Shown here: piece by piece, positions 12,101 through 18,284 of the stretch
How positions within the stretch are numbered: position 1 is the stretch's first letter
How the letters are laid out: each line of letters opens with the position of its first letter
DNA from: Distichodus sexfasciatus
Lineage: Eukaryota; Chordata; Actinopteri; Characiformes; Distichodontidae
Assembly: GCA_032718565.1 (NCBI GenBank)
Contig: JAVGVS010000159.1
Span: 907,401 to 971,400 of the forward strand
DNA: 64,000 nucleotides
Direction: 5' to 3'
The notes under the pieces: generated by a model
The model's input: only the letters and a program-made list of their open reading frames with translations
What the model was told of the DNA's origin: nothing
The model's database searches: none
Position numbers and translations under genes: made by a program

Positions 12101-12904
12101 AAACGATACCTATATGGAATGAATTGGACGACATATGACTGAGATATCAACATTCAAAGGAGTCGGGTTTCTCCTGTCACGCCAAGTGAGAAACGGAGAA
12201 ATCTGCCTTTGAAGTTGACTATCGGCACTCACAGACGCTGGTGCGGTCGCTGGCCACGCTATATTTACGGTAGCTCACGCTGTATTCACATACACGTGCC
12301 ACACGGATAGCCTACCTGCGTTAGGGTTAACTGAACTCGGGAGACGAAGATGGATTCCGGAGAAATATCTTCACTTAGTCAATGAGGGATTTCACTGTAA
12401 ATATTGAAGCAGAGCGGTCAAACAGAAACTTTTTAACATTCTGCTGGAATTGAATCTCACTCAAGAAAGTCACGCTTAGATGGAAGGTGCTTAGCCAAAT
12501 TTATTCACAACAGTACAGTATAGACCTTCCACTGTTTCAAAACACTAAAAACAAAAAATCCAACATTTTACCCCACGCAACATAAACGCTGGTTTTTCTC
12601 GGAAACCTCTGTATCGACAAGCGCCTGGTTTTGCCGTGCAGAGTCACATATGCCACACAAGTAGTAGCTAATCAGCATTGTCGTTTTTATTTTACATTCA
12701 TTCCAGATATCGGGTTATCGGCCCCGTGAACCAGCACAATTATGGCTGATATCGCTCTGAAAAACCAAAATCGTCGATCTCTAGTTTTTACATCAATACA
12801 CTCTTGTCTAATACGTCTCCTTTATCTCGCCATCCTTTGTTTCCCAGGCGCTCCAGAAGGCAAACAACATCATCTCCGAAATCCGGGAAACTCACCTGTG
12901 GTAG
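89..12904 (+). CDS. dnm1l: Dynamin-1-like GTPase (DRP1), 3' part of gene, 12 exons, divergent copy
   Basis: DRP1 is a cytosolic dynamin-family GTPase that assembles on mitochondria and peroxisomes and constricts them during fission. Coding segments, all bounded by AG/GT: 89-175, 270-432, 571-691, 2069-2407, 2496-2616, 2835-2990, 6783-6872, 8353-8451, 10317-10430, 10930-11039, 11235-11394, 12848-12904. Frames join without a break and end ETHLW-stop as in DRP1. Visible in order: G3 DLPG, a G4-like SKLD (normally TKLD), LMDAGTDA, the stalk with HETFGRTL and the GPRP loop, a very short variable domain, an SPTK motif at the CDK-site position, RKLS at the PKA-site position, and the GED with SVPKAVMHFLVN. 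Exons for the P-loop and switch I lie upstream of the window. Many substitutions at positions that are normally near-invariant in vertebrate DRP1 suggest a paralogue. No frameshift or stop is seen, so it looks functional. DRP1 identity is secure; the paralogue status is inference. Confidence 0.93.
270..432 (+). CDS. dnm1l: dnm1l exon: GTPase domain, PVGDQP segment
   Basis: Encodes VPVGDQPEDIETQVQEM to the first base of the Gly in DPDG, with acceptor gctcag and donor gtgaga. PVGDQP is diagnostic for DRP1-type dynamins. Substitutions such as LCVSPANSDLATSDALKL, where DRP1 normally reads like LAVTAANTDMATSEALK, show the divergence of this copy. Confidence 0.93.
571..691 (+). CDS. dnm1l: dnm1l exon: G4 motif exon
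   Basis: Completes the split Gly codon and encodes RRTLLVVSKLDLMDAGTDALEVLLGRVIPVRLGIIGVVNR. The G4 guanine-specificity motif is SKLD (codon AGC at its first position) instead of the usual TKLD. The donor is cag/gtcaaa, and the last codon (Arg) is split with the next exon. Confidence 0.93.
837..1112. mobile_element. hAT-like MITE remnant, TAGGGAYGCACGATA family
   Basis: Starts TAGGGTTGGCCGATACC and ends CCGATATTATCGTGCGTCCCTA. The ends are an inverted pair related to those at 17347-17690 and 49025-49817. Internal text (gttccactgcgagcttagaattttg) matches those copies. No clear target duplication remains, so it is old or truncated. Confidence 0.6.
1613..1897 (+). repeat. Degenerate CT/CTGT microsatellite tract
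   Basis: About 280 bp of tctctctctgtct-type sequence. Two + strand frames stay open because the repeat is poor in stop codons; the predicted Ser/Leu-only peptides are not proteins. Confidence 0.85.
2069..2407 (+). CDS. dnm1l: dnm1l exon: end of GTPase domain and start of stalk
   Basis: Completes Arg and reads SQHDLNTQKSVSDSCRDE to CNTIEGTARHIQTSEL. It includes YLARTLSRLLMHHIRDCLPE, the bundle-signalling/stalk boundary of DRP1. Acceptor ctttcag, donor gtgaga. Third codon positions are strongly GC-rich compared with the flanking introns. Confidence 0.95.
2496..2616 (+). CDS. dnm1l: dnm1l exon: stalk, CGGARICYIFHETFGRTL segment
   Basis: Encodes the end of Leu, then CGGARICYIFHETFGRTLQS to TAIRNAT. 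This is one of the most conserved stalk segments in DRP1. Acceptor tgcag, donor gtaagg, followed by a (TG)n tract. Confidence 0.95.
2835..2990 (+). CDS. dnm1l: dnm1l exon: stalk with GPRP loop
   Basis: 52 codons in phase 0, starting GPRPALFVPEVSFELLVKKQ. The GPRP loop is needed for oligomer assembly in DRP1 and is intact. It ends HCSSYSTQ at the donor gtacac, directly followed by a (CA)n microsatellite. Confidence 0.95.
3640..4333. repeat. tRNA-type SINE pieces interrupted by a GGGGTGTGCA MITE
   Basis: SINE text (gtgcaccacaaccaaatgtg, tttgaccccgtccgtgaagg) runs to 3836. There it is cut by a MITE that starts agggatgtgcaaaaaaac and ends gaatcgtgcacccctag (about 3836-4183), rich in GAATCG/CGATTC. 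SINE text then resumes in both orientations to about 4333. Confidence 0.7.
4334..4620. mobile_element. GGGGTGTGCA / GAATCG hAT-like MITE, second copy
   Basis: Begins ctaggggtgtgcaacaaaatcg, followed by repeated GAATCG/CGATTC words and 'gagcccaagaatcgg'. It resembles the copies at 3836-4183 and 27435-27704. The right end is degraded (tgtcacacctc). Confidence 0.55.
4636..4835 (-). repeat. tRNA-derived SINE, best-preserved copy
   Basis: On the minus strand this starts with a tRNA-like head: GGCGTAACGGTAGCGCG resembles box A and GGTTCGAATCC resembles box B. A tail ending in gtgttcacgatgacaaataa follows. Copies recur throughout the window in both orientations. It is a retroposon promoter remnant, not a functional tRNA gene. 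Confidence 0.75.
5245..6265 (-). mobile_element. ATCGTGCAT hAT-like element, interrupted by a 650 bp MITE
   Basis: Segments 5245-5541 and 6192-6265 read, in reverse, like the element at 49025-49817: shared 'aatgaggaaggcagag', 'gttccactgcgc', and end 'catatcgtgcatcgcta'. The MITE at 5542-6191 sits in the middle, so it arrived later. Confidence 0.65.
5542..6191 (+). mobile_element. TGTGACCC MITE, copy 1
   Basis: 650 bp with terminal inverted repeats of about 37 bp: starts tgtgaccctccacagcaaaa and ends ttttgccgtggagggtcaca. Copies 2 (12011-12648, inverted) and 3 (40928-41582) align end to end. No transposase is encoded; small open frames at the ends only reflect the repeat. Confidence 0.85.
6783..6872 (+). 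CDS. dnm1l: dnm1l exon: ELLRFPKLHD stalk segment
   Basis: 30 codons in phase 0: ELLRFPKLHDSIVEVV to RLPITNEM. Acceptor tttcgcag, donor gtaaga. The exon matches the DRP1 exon boundaries exactly. Confidence 0.95.
7003..8062. mobile_element. GATCGGTATCGG hAT-like element, about 1.06 kb
   Basis: Starts tagagatgtaactgaaccga and ends tatcggcccatctcta, an inverted pair of termini; many TATCGG words lie near both ends. Interior text (acacggctccgg-like, gggaaatgtagt) recurs at 37790-37960 and weakly at 62440-62525. No transposase reading frame survives. Confidence 0.6.
8353..8451 (+). CDS. dnm1l: dnm1l exon: last stalk exon before variable domain, two possible donors
   Basis: Encodes VHNLVAIELAYINTKHPDFTDAAQ, then VSASVNSQQ. 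Two cag/gt donors are possible: 8424/8425 (gtatcc) and 8451/8452 (gtaaac). Both keep phase 0, so splicing could add or skip nine residues. DRP1 variable-domain exons are alternatively spliced in other vertebrates. The donor choice is inference. Confidence 0.9.
8556..8734 (+). repeat. tRNA-derived SINE copy
   Basis: Reads gtaacggttagggagttggc, then cggaaggtcgtcggtgcaag and ggtaccactggggtactcg, in the tRNA-head orientation. It is the same family as 4636-4835 but on the opposite strand. Confidence 0.7.
8735..9902 (+). mobile_element. TAGAGGTCGACCGAT hAT-like element, split by a younger insertion
   Basis: Outer parts 8735-8927 and 9654-9902 form one element: start tagaggtcgaccgatttt, end gataatcggttgaccc. 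The interior (acaaggcttcggcgttgact, gccaatcagagc, gagagaagagacggcagtgg) matches 55861-56236 and the inverted copy at about 11833-12784. Confidence 0.75.
8928..9653 (+). mobile_element. TAGGGCCC element, copy 1, with 6 bp target duplication
   Basis: 726 bp. Starts tagggccccatgaaatccg and ends gcgaatcatagggcccta. Flanked on both sides by agtgtg (8922-8927 and 9654-9659). The other copy at 46082-46838 is nearly collinear. Related copies of the host element show the uninterrupted target. No transposase frame is seen. Confidence 0.85.
9955..10230. repeat. Degenerate CA/CAAA microsatellite region
   Basis: Interrupted acacac and cacaaac runs. No gene signal. Confidence 0.8.
10317..10430 (+). CDS. 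dnm1l: dnm1l exon: residual variable domain with SPTK motif
   Basis: 38 codons in phase 0: TETLDGTRRWKNEKMPSEEK, then a stretch ending GSPTKAVNLLDT. AVNLLD anchors it to the end of the DRP1 variable domain. SPTK fits the CDK consensus and sits where mammalian DRP1 has its Ser616 site. Together with the preceding exon only about 50 residues separate HPDF from AVNLLD, roughly half or less of standard DRP1. Confidence 0.9.
10540..10700 (+). repeat. Interspersed repeat 'CCATCTTGGCCAAGGTGAAC'
   Basis: Text such as gattcctgcttccatcttgg, ccaactccatctaacagctgc and gtgatgcagtga recurs at 11570-11700 (same orientation) and in part near 62380. The family is not identified. Confidence 0.55.
10763..10862 (-). 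repeat. Fragment of GGGGTGTGCA / GAATCG MITE
   Basis: Reads tcaatcgatttt ... ttttttgcacacccctact: one terminus plus CGATTC-rich interior of the family seen at 3836-4183. Confidence 0.6.
10930..11039 (+). CDS. dnm1l: dnm1l exon: start of GTPase effector domain
   Basis: Encodes AVPISRKLSTREQRDCEVIQ to RKSIQD plus two bases of Ser. RKLS matches the PKA-type site (Ser637 in human) and the adjacent Cys of RDCEV is kept. Acceptor ccacag, donor gtcagc. Confidence 0.94.
11235..11394 (+). CDS. dnm1l: dnm1l exon: GED core
   Basis: Completes Ser and reads VPKAVMHFLVNFVKERLQSE to TEVAHMLE. Acceptor ccctgcag, donor gtgagc. The C-terminal part differs from standard DRP1 (QPLLQGLLTESLDTAQQRTE), again pointing to a divergent copy. 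Confidence 0.95.
11833..12784 (-). mobile_element. Inverted copy of the TAGAGGTCGACCGAT element with nested MITE
   Basis: Outer parts 11833-12010 and 12649-12784 are the reverse complement of the 8735-9902 element: 'cactgccgtctcttctctct' and terminal 'aaaatcgtcgatctctag'. The TGTGACCC MITE (12011-12648) is inserted within it. Confidence 0.7.
12011..12648 (-). mobile_element. TGTGACCC MITE, copy 2 (inverted)
   Basis: 638 bp in reverse orientation relative to copies 1 and 3. It is flanked by TA on both sides (12009-12010 and 12649-12650), compatible with a TA target duplication. Long terminal inverted repeats, no coding capacity. Confidence 0.85.
12848..12904 (+). CDS. dnm1l: dnm1l last coding exon and stop codon
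   Basis: Acceptor tttcccag, then ALQKANNIISEIRETHLW and TAG at 12902-12904. The SEIRETHLW end is the standard DRP1 C-terminus, which confirms the gene and its orientation. Confidence 0.96.
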   Translation, partial: ALQKANNIISEIRETHLW

Positions 12905-14093
12905 CTCCACTGCATGAAGCGCGGGATGTCGAGCTGGACGTACGTTTGCACGTGTGTACGACGGCCCCGGATTCATATCCACGTCAAAATGCATATTTAA
13001 AGATTTTTTGTTTCCTCGAGCCCACGCATCAAAGCTGTGATTGGTCAACATCAAGGCCAGGCTACTTGATTTTTCAGGCACTCACTTTCTATTATGTGTA
13101 CCACACACACACACATACCACTTTCTTTAAATACATATTTGTGTGTGTGTGTGTTTGTGTGAGTGTGTGGATGTGTGTATGCTACTGGCCAGATCCGAAC
13201 AATAATACGTTCTACACTGCTGTTAAAGGCATTCTGGGAAATTGCACTGAGCTTTAAGAAATTTCTACAGTTCCAAACTCTCAAAAATAAGTACCCGAAC
13301 TGATGACGTTCTAGTATTTGGGGATCTTGAGGTTTTGCTCTGAATATCATCAGAAGGTTCTAAAAACTACCACGACTGAAGAACTGGTGAAGGTTAAAAC
13401 TTTGTGTGTACCTAATAAAAATGCTCAAAAACTGGTAGCACCTAATAAAAATCTTTACGAACAACTTTATGAGGTACTGAACATAAGGTAATTGAACATT
13501 CTCAAAATGACAAACTGTTATGACTGAAAAACTGGTGAAGGTAAAACATTTTATTAGTACCTCACATTTTGTTAGCACCTAATGAAATGTTCAAGAAAAC
13601 TTTGTTAGTACCTCATAAAAATCTTCAAGAAAGTTTTTAATCATGGTCTCCTTAGGGTTTTGAGACTTCTGTAATATCTTAAAATGACAAACTGTCATGA
13701 CTTTTGGTGAAGGTTAAAACTTTGTTAGTACTCATGAAAATCTTTGGGAACAGCTTTATAAGATATTAATGAAGTTTTCAGTCGTGGTATTCTACGTTTT
13801 TAGAATTTGCTGTGAATATCCTCGGAACCTAAACTACCTCGACGGAAGATTTCATTAGTATCACTCGTACCTTTCATTAGTAAATTGGTGATTAAAACTT
13901 TGTTGGTAACTAATAAAAATGTTCAGGACTTTATGAGGTTCTAATGAACTTTTTACACATGGTGGGTTAGTTTCTGAGAATTAAATATAAATTATAAATA
14001 AATAAGTAAATAAAAATGTTCATTTTTCCAATCTGGACGTTTATGTTTTGAGAATTGAACATCAAAATGAAATTTAAAAAAAACTACCATGAC
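12905..14093 (+). other. dnm1l 3' flank / probable 3' UTR start and degenerate CTAATAAAAATC repeats
   Basis: After the stop comes a CA/GT pair (13105-13175). From about 13380 to 13960 there are many imperfect copies of 'ttagtacctaataaaaatcttcaag'. AATAAA occurs inside those repeats (first about 13414), so it is a weak guide to a polyadenylation site. No coding frame is convincing. Confidence 0.5.
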
Positions 14094-14458
14094 TAGGGCT
14101 GGGTTCAAAAAATCGATTCACCGATCAATATTGATTCTCGCTCGGTAGAACACGAGCATCGGATTCAAAAATTCGCGGATCGATCTACTTCTCGCGCACT
14201 GCGCAAGGAGGAGCTTATAAAATGTGAGATCCGCTAAAACCAAACCAAATGGAGCTAAGGCTGAAGCGTTCACCATCACCGCCTGGCTCTAAAGGCCGAT
14301 GTTTGGCAACACTTCGGTTTTAAAACAAGTTATTTTATAACCAAGCAAAACTAGTATTGACACAAAGAAATCTCTAAATAAATCGATATTGAATCGGATC
14401 ATGACCTTGTGATTCGGAATCGAATCGATTCAGGTAATCGCAACGATACCCAGCCCTA
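14094..14458 (+). mobile_element. TAGGGCTGGGT hAT-like MITE with perfect 8 bp target duplication
   Basis: 365 bp. Starts tagggctgggttcaaaaaat and ends caacgatacccagcccta. It is flanked by ACCATGAC at 14086-14093 and 14459-14466. An 8 bp duplication is typical of the hAT superfamily. No transposase is encoded. Confidence 0.88.
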
Positions 14459-14879
14459 ACCATGACTGAAGAATTAGAGAACATCAAAAATTTGGTTAGT
14501 ACCTAATAATGTTTTCAAGAAAAGGTTTAGGATAAAATCATCCTGTAACGAGGCACTTTTCAGTAGTTCATACAGTACACATGTTGGAAAATGGACCAAT
14601 CGTCGTCTCGTCCTAAAAACGTGCCAATTTTGCATTTATAGTCACAAAGATCAACCTCTGGCTGCCTTTTCTCTCGATCTCAGAGAGTTTGAGCCCGAAC
14701 CACCAAGCTGGACTGGTGCTGAGCCACTTTTCAGGATTAATTTTGGCTCCTGCTGAGCTTATCCTTAGCCCAACTTTGTGCAGTCCGATTAGAAGCAAAA
14801 GACTAAAATCGTACGACGGTGTCTTAGGCCACTGTAGATTGAGTTGAGGGATGGGGGGTAAAATTTGGATTTAAAGAGT

Positions 14880-15560
14880 CAGAAATTCAGAGATTAAAGT
14901 TGTACATTTACAAGGAAAAAAATGGATATTCTGATTTTAAAGTGGCAATTTACTAGAAAAAATTGAATTCCAGGAAAAACTAAATATTCTTCTGAAGATC
15001 ATAAAGTCAAGCCATTTGCAAGAAAAACGGCAGATTTATCAGAAGAAAAGTCTGATATTTTCTAAGATCACAAAGTCGCAAATTTGTCCGATGCTCTTTG
15101 AGATCCTAGTCAGAAATTTGCGAGGACAAAAATGTAGATATTTTCCGAGATCGTGAAGTCGCAAATTTGCGAGAATGAAAACTCCAATACTCTCCGAGAT
15201 CATAATGGCGCAAATTTGCGGGAACAAACTGGCGTTTTTGGAGATCCTAGCCAGAAATTTGCGAGGACAAAAATGGAGATATTCTCTCAGATCGCGGAAG
15301 TCGCAAATTTAACCGATGCTCTTTTGAGATCCTAGTCAAAATTAGCGTATCAAAAACAGATATTTTCCGAGATCGCGAAGTCGCAATTTGTGAGAACGAA
15401 AACTCCGATACTCTCCGAGATCACAAAGTCGCAAATTTGCGAGAACAAGTCCGATGCTCTCTGAGATCATAGTCAGAAATTTTCGAGAACAAAAACTCAG
15501 ATATTCTCTGAGATCAAAAAGTCGCAAATTTGCAAGAACGAAAATTCATATATTTTCACA
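14880..15560 (+). repeat. Degenerate tandem repeat (units about 45-55 bp)
   Basis: Units resemble 'gagatcgcgaagtcgcaaat', then 'ttgcgagaacaaaaac' and 'gatattctcc', about ten to twelve copies with drift. The text around 48060-48240 looks like a short relative of the same repeat. Confidence 0.75.
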
Positions 15561-15828
15561 AATTATGAATGTACAGTAAATGTACGACTTCAGCTCCCTC
15601 CCTCAGCTCCATTTATAAAAATCTGCAGTGGACCCACACCGCCAAAATTGAGCAGAAGTGTTACTATCGCCAAATCCAGCTTCATGTTCAGGCTTGTGGA
15701 TGCTTTTTGACGCTGCATGAAATAACCGTGTTGTTGTGTATAGTAAGAGCTCCTCTCCGTTTTGTTGGAACAGCTGCCTGGATATTTTCCTGAAATCTCA
15801 CGAGGCGTTGCCGTGCCGTTTTTCCTGC

Positions 15829-15834
15829 AATAAA
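15829..15834 (+). terminator. Candidate polyadenylation signal AATAAA
   Basis: AATAAA in the context cctgcaataaagtcgtagtg, followed by GT-rich sequence. It lies 2.9 kb after the dnm1l stop and could end a long 3' UTR, but without transcript data this is only a candidate. Confidence 0.25.
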
Positions 15835-15989
15835 GTCGTAGTGTTTATGATTGTAAATACGATATTCTGTACGTTGTAATGATGGTTTTTAAGTTATTGG
15901 TGAACGTTCGTAATGAGGAACCTGTCCTTATTTGTACGCAGGCAGGAGTGTGGGATGGAGCAGAGGAGTGAGTTTTCGAGATTTACGCC

Positions 15990-16400
15990 AGTCCGCCTCG
16001 GTTGAGGTTGAGGCTATGGAGGCTAAATCGAGCTGGTTTGCTTGTAGATACGTCACAGAACGTGTGTGAACTCAAAAGTGCGCGGGAAAATACCGGAACT
16101 TGGATTCTTAAACATTGCTTTTTTTTTAAAAACTTCTTTAGGATTACTTTCTGTGCAAAAACACCTGGTGATTTGGGTGTCATTCTGTTTACAAACTTCT
16201 TTTTCTGTCTTAGAAGTATATAGACCTTAACGAACGGGGGATTCATACGCCAGAAATGAAGGTTGTTTTCTGGACATGAACGCTTGTCAAGCTAATCCAG
16301 CCTATTCCATGGACGCTGGTAGCGGCTACCTCAAAAATAATCTCGATCTTCAGCGTAGATCCTGCGTCATCACAACGTCCTGTTTCGGTCGTGTCTAAAA
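15990..16400 (+). repeat. Unclassified interspersed repeat, copy 1
   Basis: Shares 'acattgctttt', 'gtgcaaaaacacctggtgat' and the later 'cttgtcaagctaatccagcc' with 38080-38480, about 22 kb away in the same orientation. A short + frame in both copies reads CAKT.GDLGV, perhaps chance or a decayed coding element. Confidence 0.55.
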
Positions 16401-17340
16401 GTCTTTTGGGCGAAAACGGAAAATGCGTTTTTGGCCATTTTTCATCTGAAATCTTTCATCTGCATCAATGTATGACGACTGTTATAACTTGTTTATCACT
16501 GCTTAAGAGTTAACAACCCGATTATAAGTCATTTATAACCCTTTTATGAGTCTGCATCGTGCATCACTTAACACGGCTGCTTCCCCACACGCTCTTGAAG
16601 TTGCATTAGCCACTAAAAGCCACAGAAGCGAACAGAAACTGCGATTCTCACGTAGGCGCTTATCTTCTGGCCTACTGGGGATGAGCGCAAAGAACAGAGC
16701 CGCAGAACAAAGCGCGGTTACGCCCTTTAATAGCCGGCGCAGTCGAGACTGCTGCCGCCTGTCAGCTTGTGCCAGGACTTGACCGCTATGTAATATTTAT
16801 GGGTGTCTGAATGTTTAGGAGGTGTGGAGCAGTGTGAGAGTGTGTTGAAAGTTTAACGAGGAAGTAATGACTGTTCTTCTTTCAAACTCCCACCCTCAAG
16901 CAGGAAAGAAGGCGATTATTTATTTTCGCGGAGTTAGAGGATCTGGCTGTAAGCATCCCACCGTCGGAATGGAGAAGGATACTGCTGCAAAATCCGAACT
17001 CGGATGGAATTTTCCAGATTTTCTTAACCATGTCCGTAGCTGTCGTAACTAGAGCCTGACCGATAAATCGGTTAGACGATATTATCAACCGATGTGACCA
17101 TATAATTAGAGATAAATCGGTCAATTTGTACGTTTCTCTTTTTTGATGTCCAGACTTTTACTTTTTAAAAACCAATCAGTAAAATAAAGCTCGACCGATA
17201 GGTCGATATGCTGATATTATCAGCCAGCGTTTTTCCTTGGTGAGAACTCTCAAGATAACAACTCGCATCGCTTGGAAAATCTTAGCTAAATTTAAAATTG
17301 TGCTCAAAGAGTTAGCCAAGATTTCGCAATGTTAATGACT
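16401..17340. other. Intergenic sequence, nothing recognised except transposon crumbs
   Basis: Mostly non-repetitive. At 17048-17125 'gagcctgaccgataaatcgg' resembles the ends of GATCGG-type hAT-like elements; a similar crumb is at 18740-18790. No coding potential is seen. Confidence 0.4.
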
Positions 17341-17346
17341 GTGGTT

Positions 17347-17690
17347 TAGGGATGCGTTTAAATGGAATTTTGACCTATGCCATAATCCGATGTTTTCTTG
17401 GCTTATATCTGCCGATGCCGGCGAATGAGGAAGGCAGAGTCGAGCGCGTAAAGACAAGAGATTTCACGCACCAAAGTTCCACTGCGCGACCAGAATTTTG
17501 GCACAAAAATAACTTACACGCTTTTTAAAACACATAGCCCTATATAACCCCACCCTCGACTCTTGACATGCCTGCATAAGCGCCTTATTGTGCAAAATGT
17601 CAAAATAATGCTGCTGAAATATGGTCTAAACTTATGCATCGTCTGATGTCGGCGACTTCGACATAATTCGATATTATCGCGGCATCCCTA
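17347..17690 (+). mobile_element. ATGCACGATA hAT-like remnant
   Basis: Starts tagggatgcgtttaaatgg and ends gatattatcgcggcatcccta. The interior gaatgaggaaggcagag and gttccactgcgc match 49025-49817 and 5245-5541. There is no clear target duplication. Confidence 0.65.
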
Positions 17691-17769
17691 ATACATTCGT
17701 AAATACCGTCCGTCAAAACTACATCAAAAACACAGGGAAGCAACATATATATGAGCAACAGTGGTAGAC

Positions 17770-18282
17770 AGTTCGGATGTTGTGTGTAAAAGTTTTATAG
17801 GTGTAATGCTAAAACAAAGAGCAGCTTTCAGAAATATAAATAATGATTGCTTCGAGTTTTATCACTTGCTAAAATGCAATAAAGAACAAATTGGCCAGTG
17901 TTACTACCTTTTGCCTTCAAACCAGCATCAATTTTTATAGGTACACTTTCACAATAAAACAGGATTTGTAGGATTATAGTTGTCATATTATTTTGTAGGA
18001 TGATAGGAGTAGATCTGTGGTTAGTTCTCCAAGATGTTTGGAACAACCTACCAGCTTTGTGTCTCCTTCAAGAATCAAAAGTAAGTGAACTTAGAAGAAC
18101 TGATGCTGTTTTGAAGGCAAAGGGTGGTCACACCAAATATTGATTTGATTTAGATTTCTCTTTTGTTCATTCACTGCATTTTGTTGTTTGATGAAAATAA
18201 ATGATTAACATTTTCCATTTATGAAAGCATTCTTTGTTTACAGCATTTTTTCACACCTGCCTAAAACTTTTGCACAGTACTG
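17770..18282. mobile_element. Tc1-like MITE, degraded copy
   Basis: The right end 'cctaaaacttttgcacagtactg' followed by TA matches 22833-23347. The left end is heavily mutated (gtgtaaaagttttataggtg). The interior 'tggttagttctccaagatgt' is the reverse complement of text in the other copy. No transposase. Confidence 0.75.
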
Positions 18283-18284
18283 TA

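Noticed and set aside
16546..16782. 78-codon + strand frame in the intergenic gap
   Set aside because: No homologous domain, no splice site and no conservation evidence visible.
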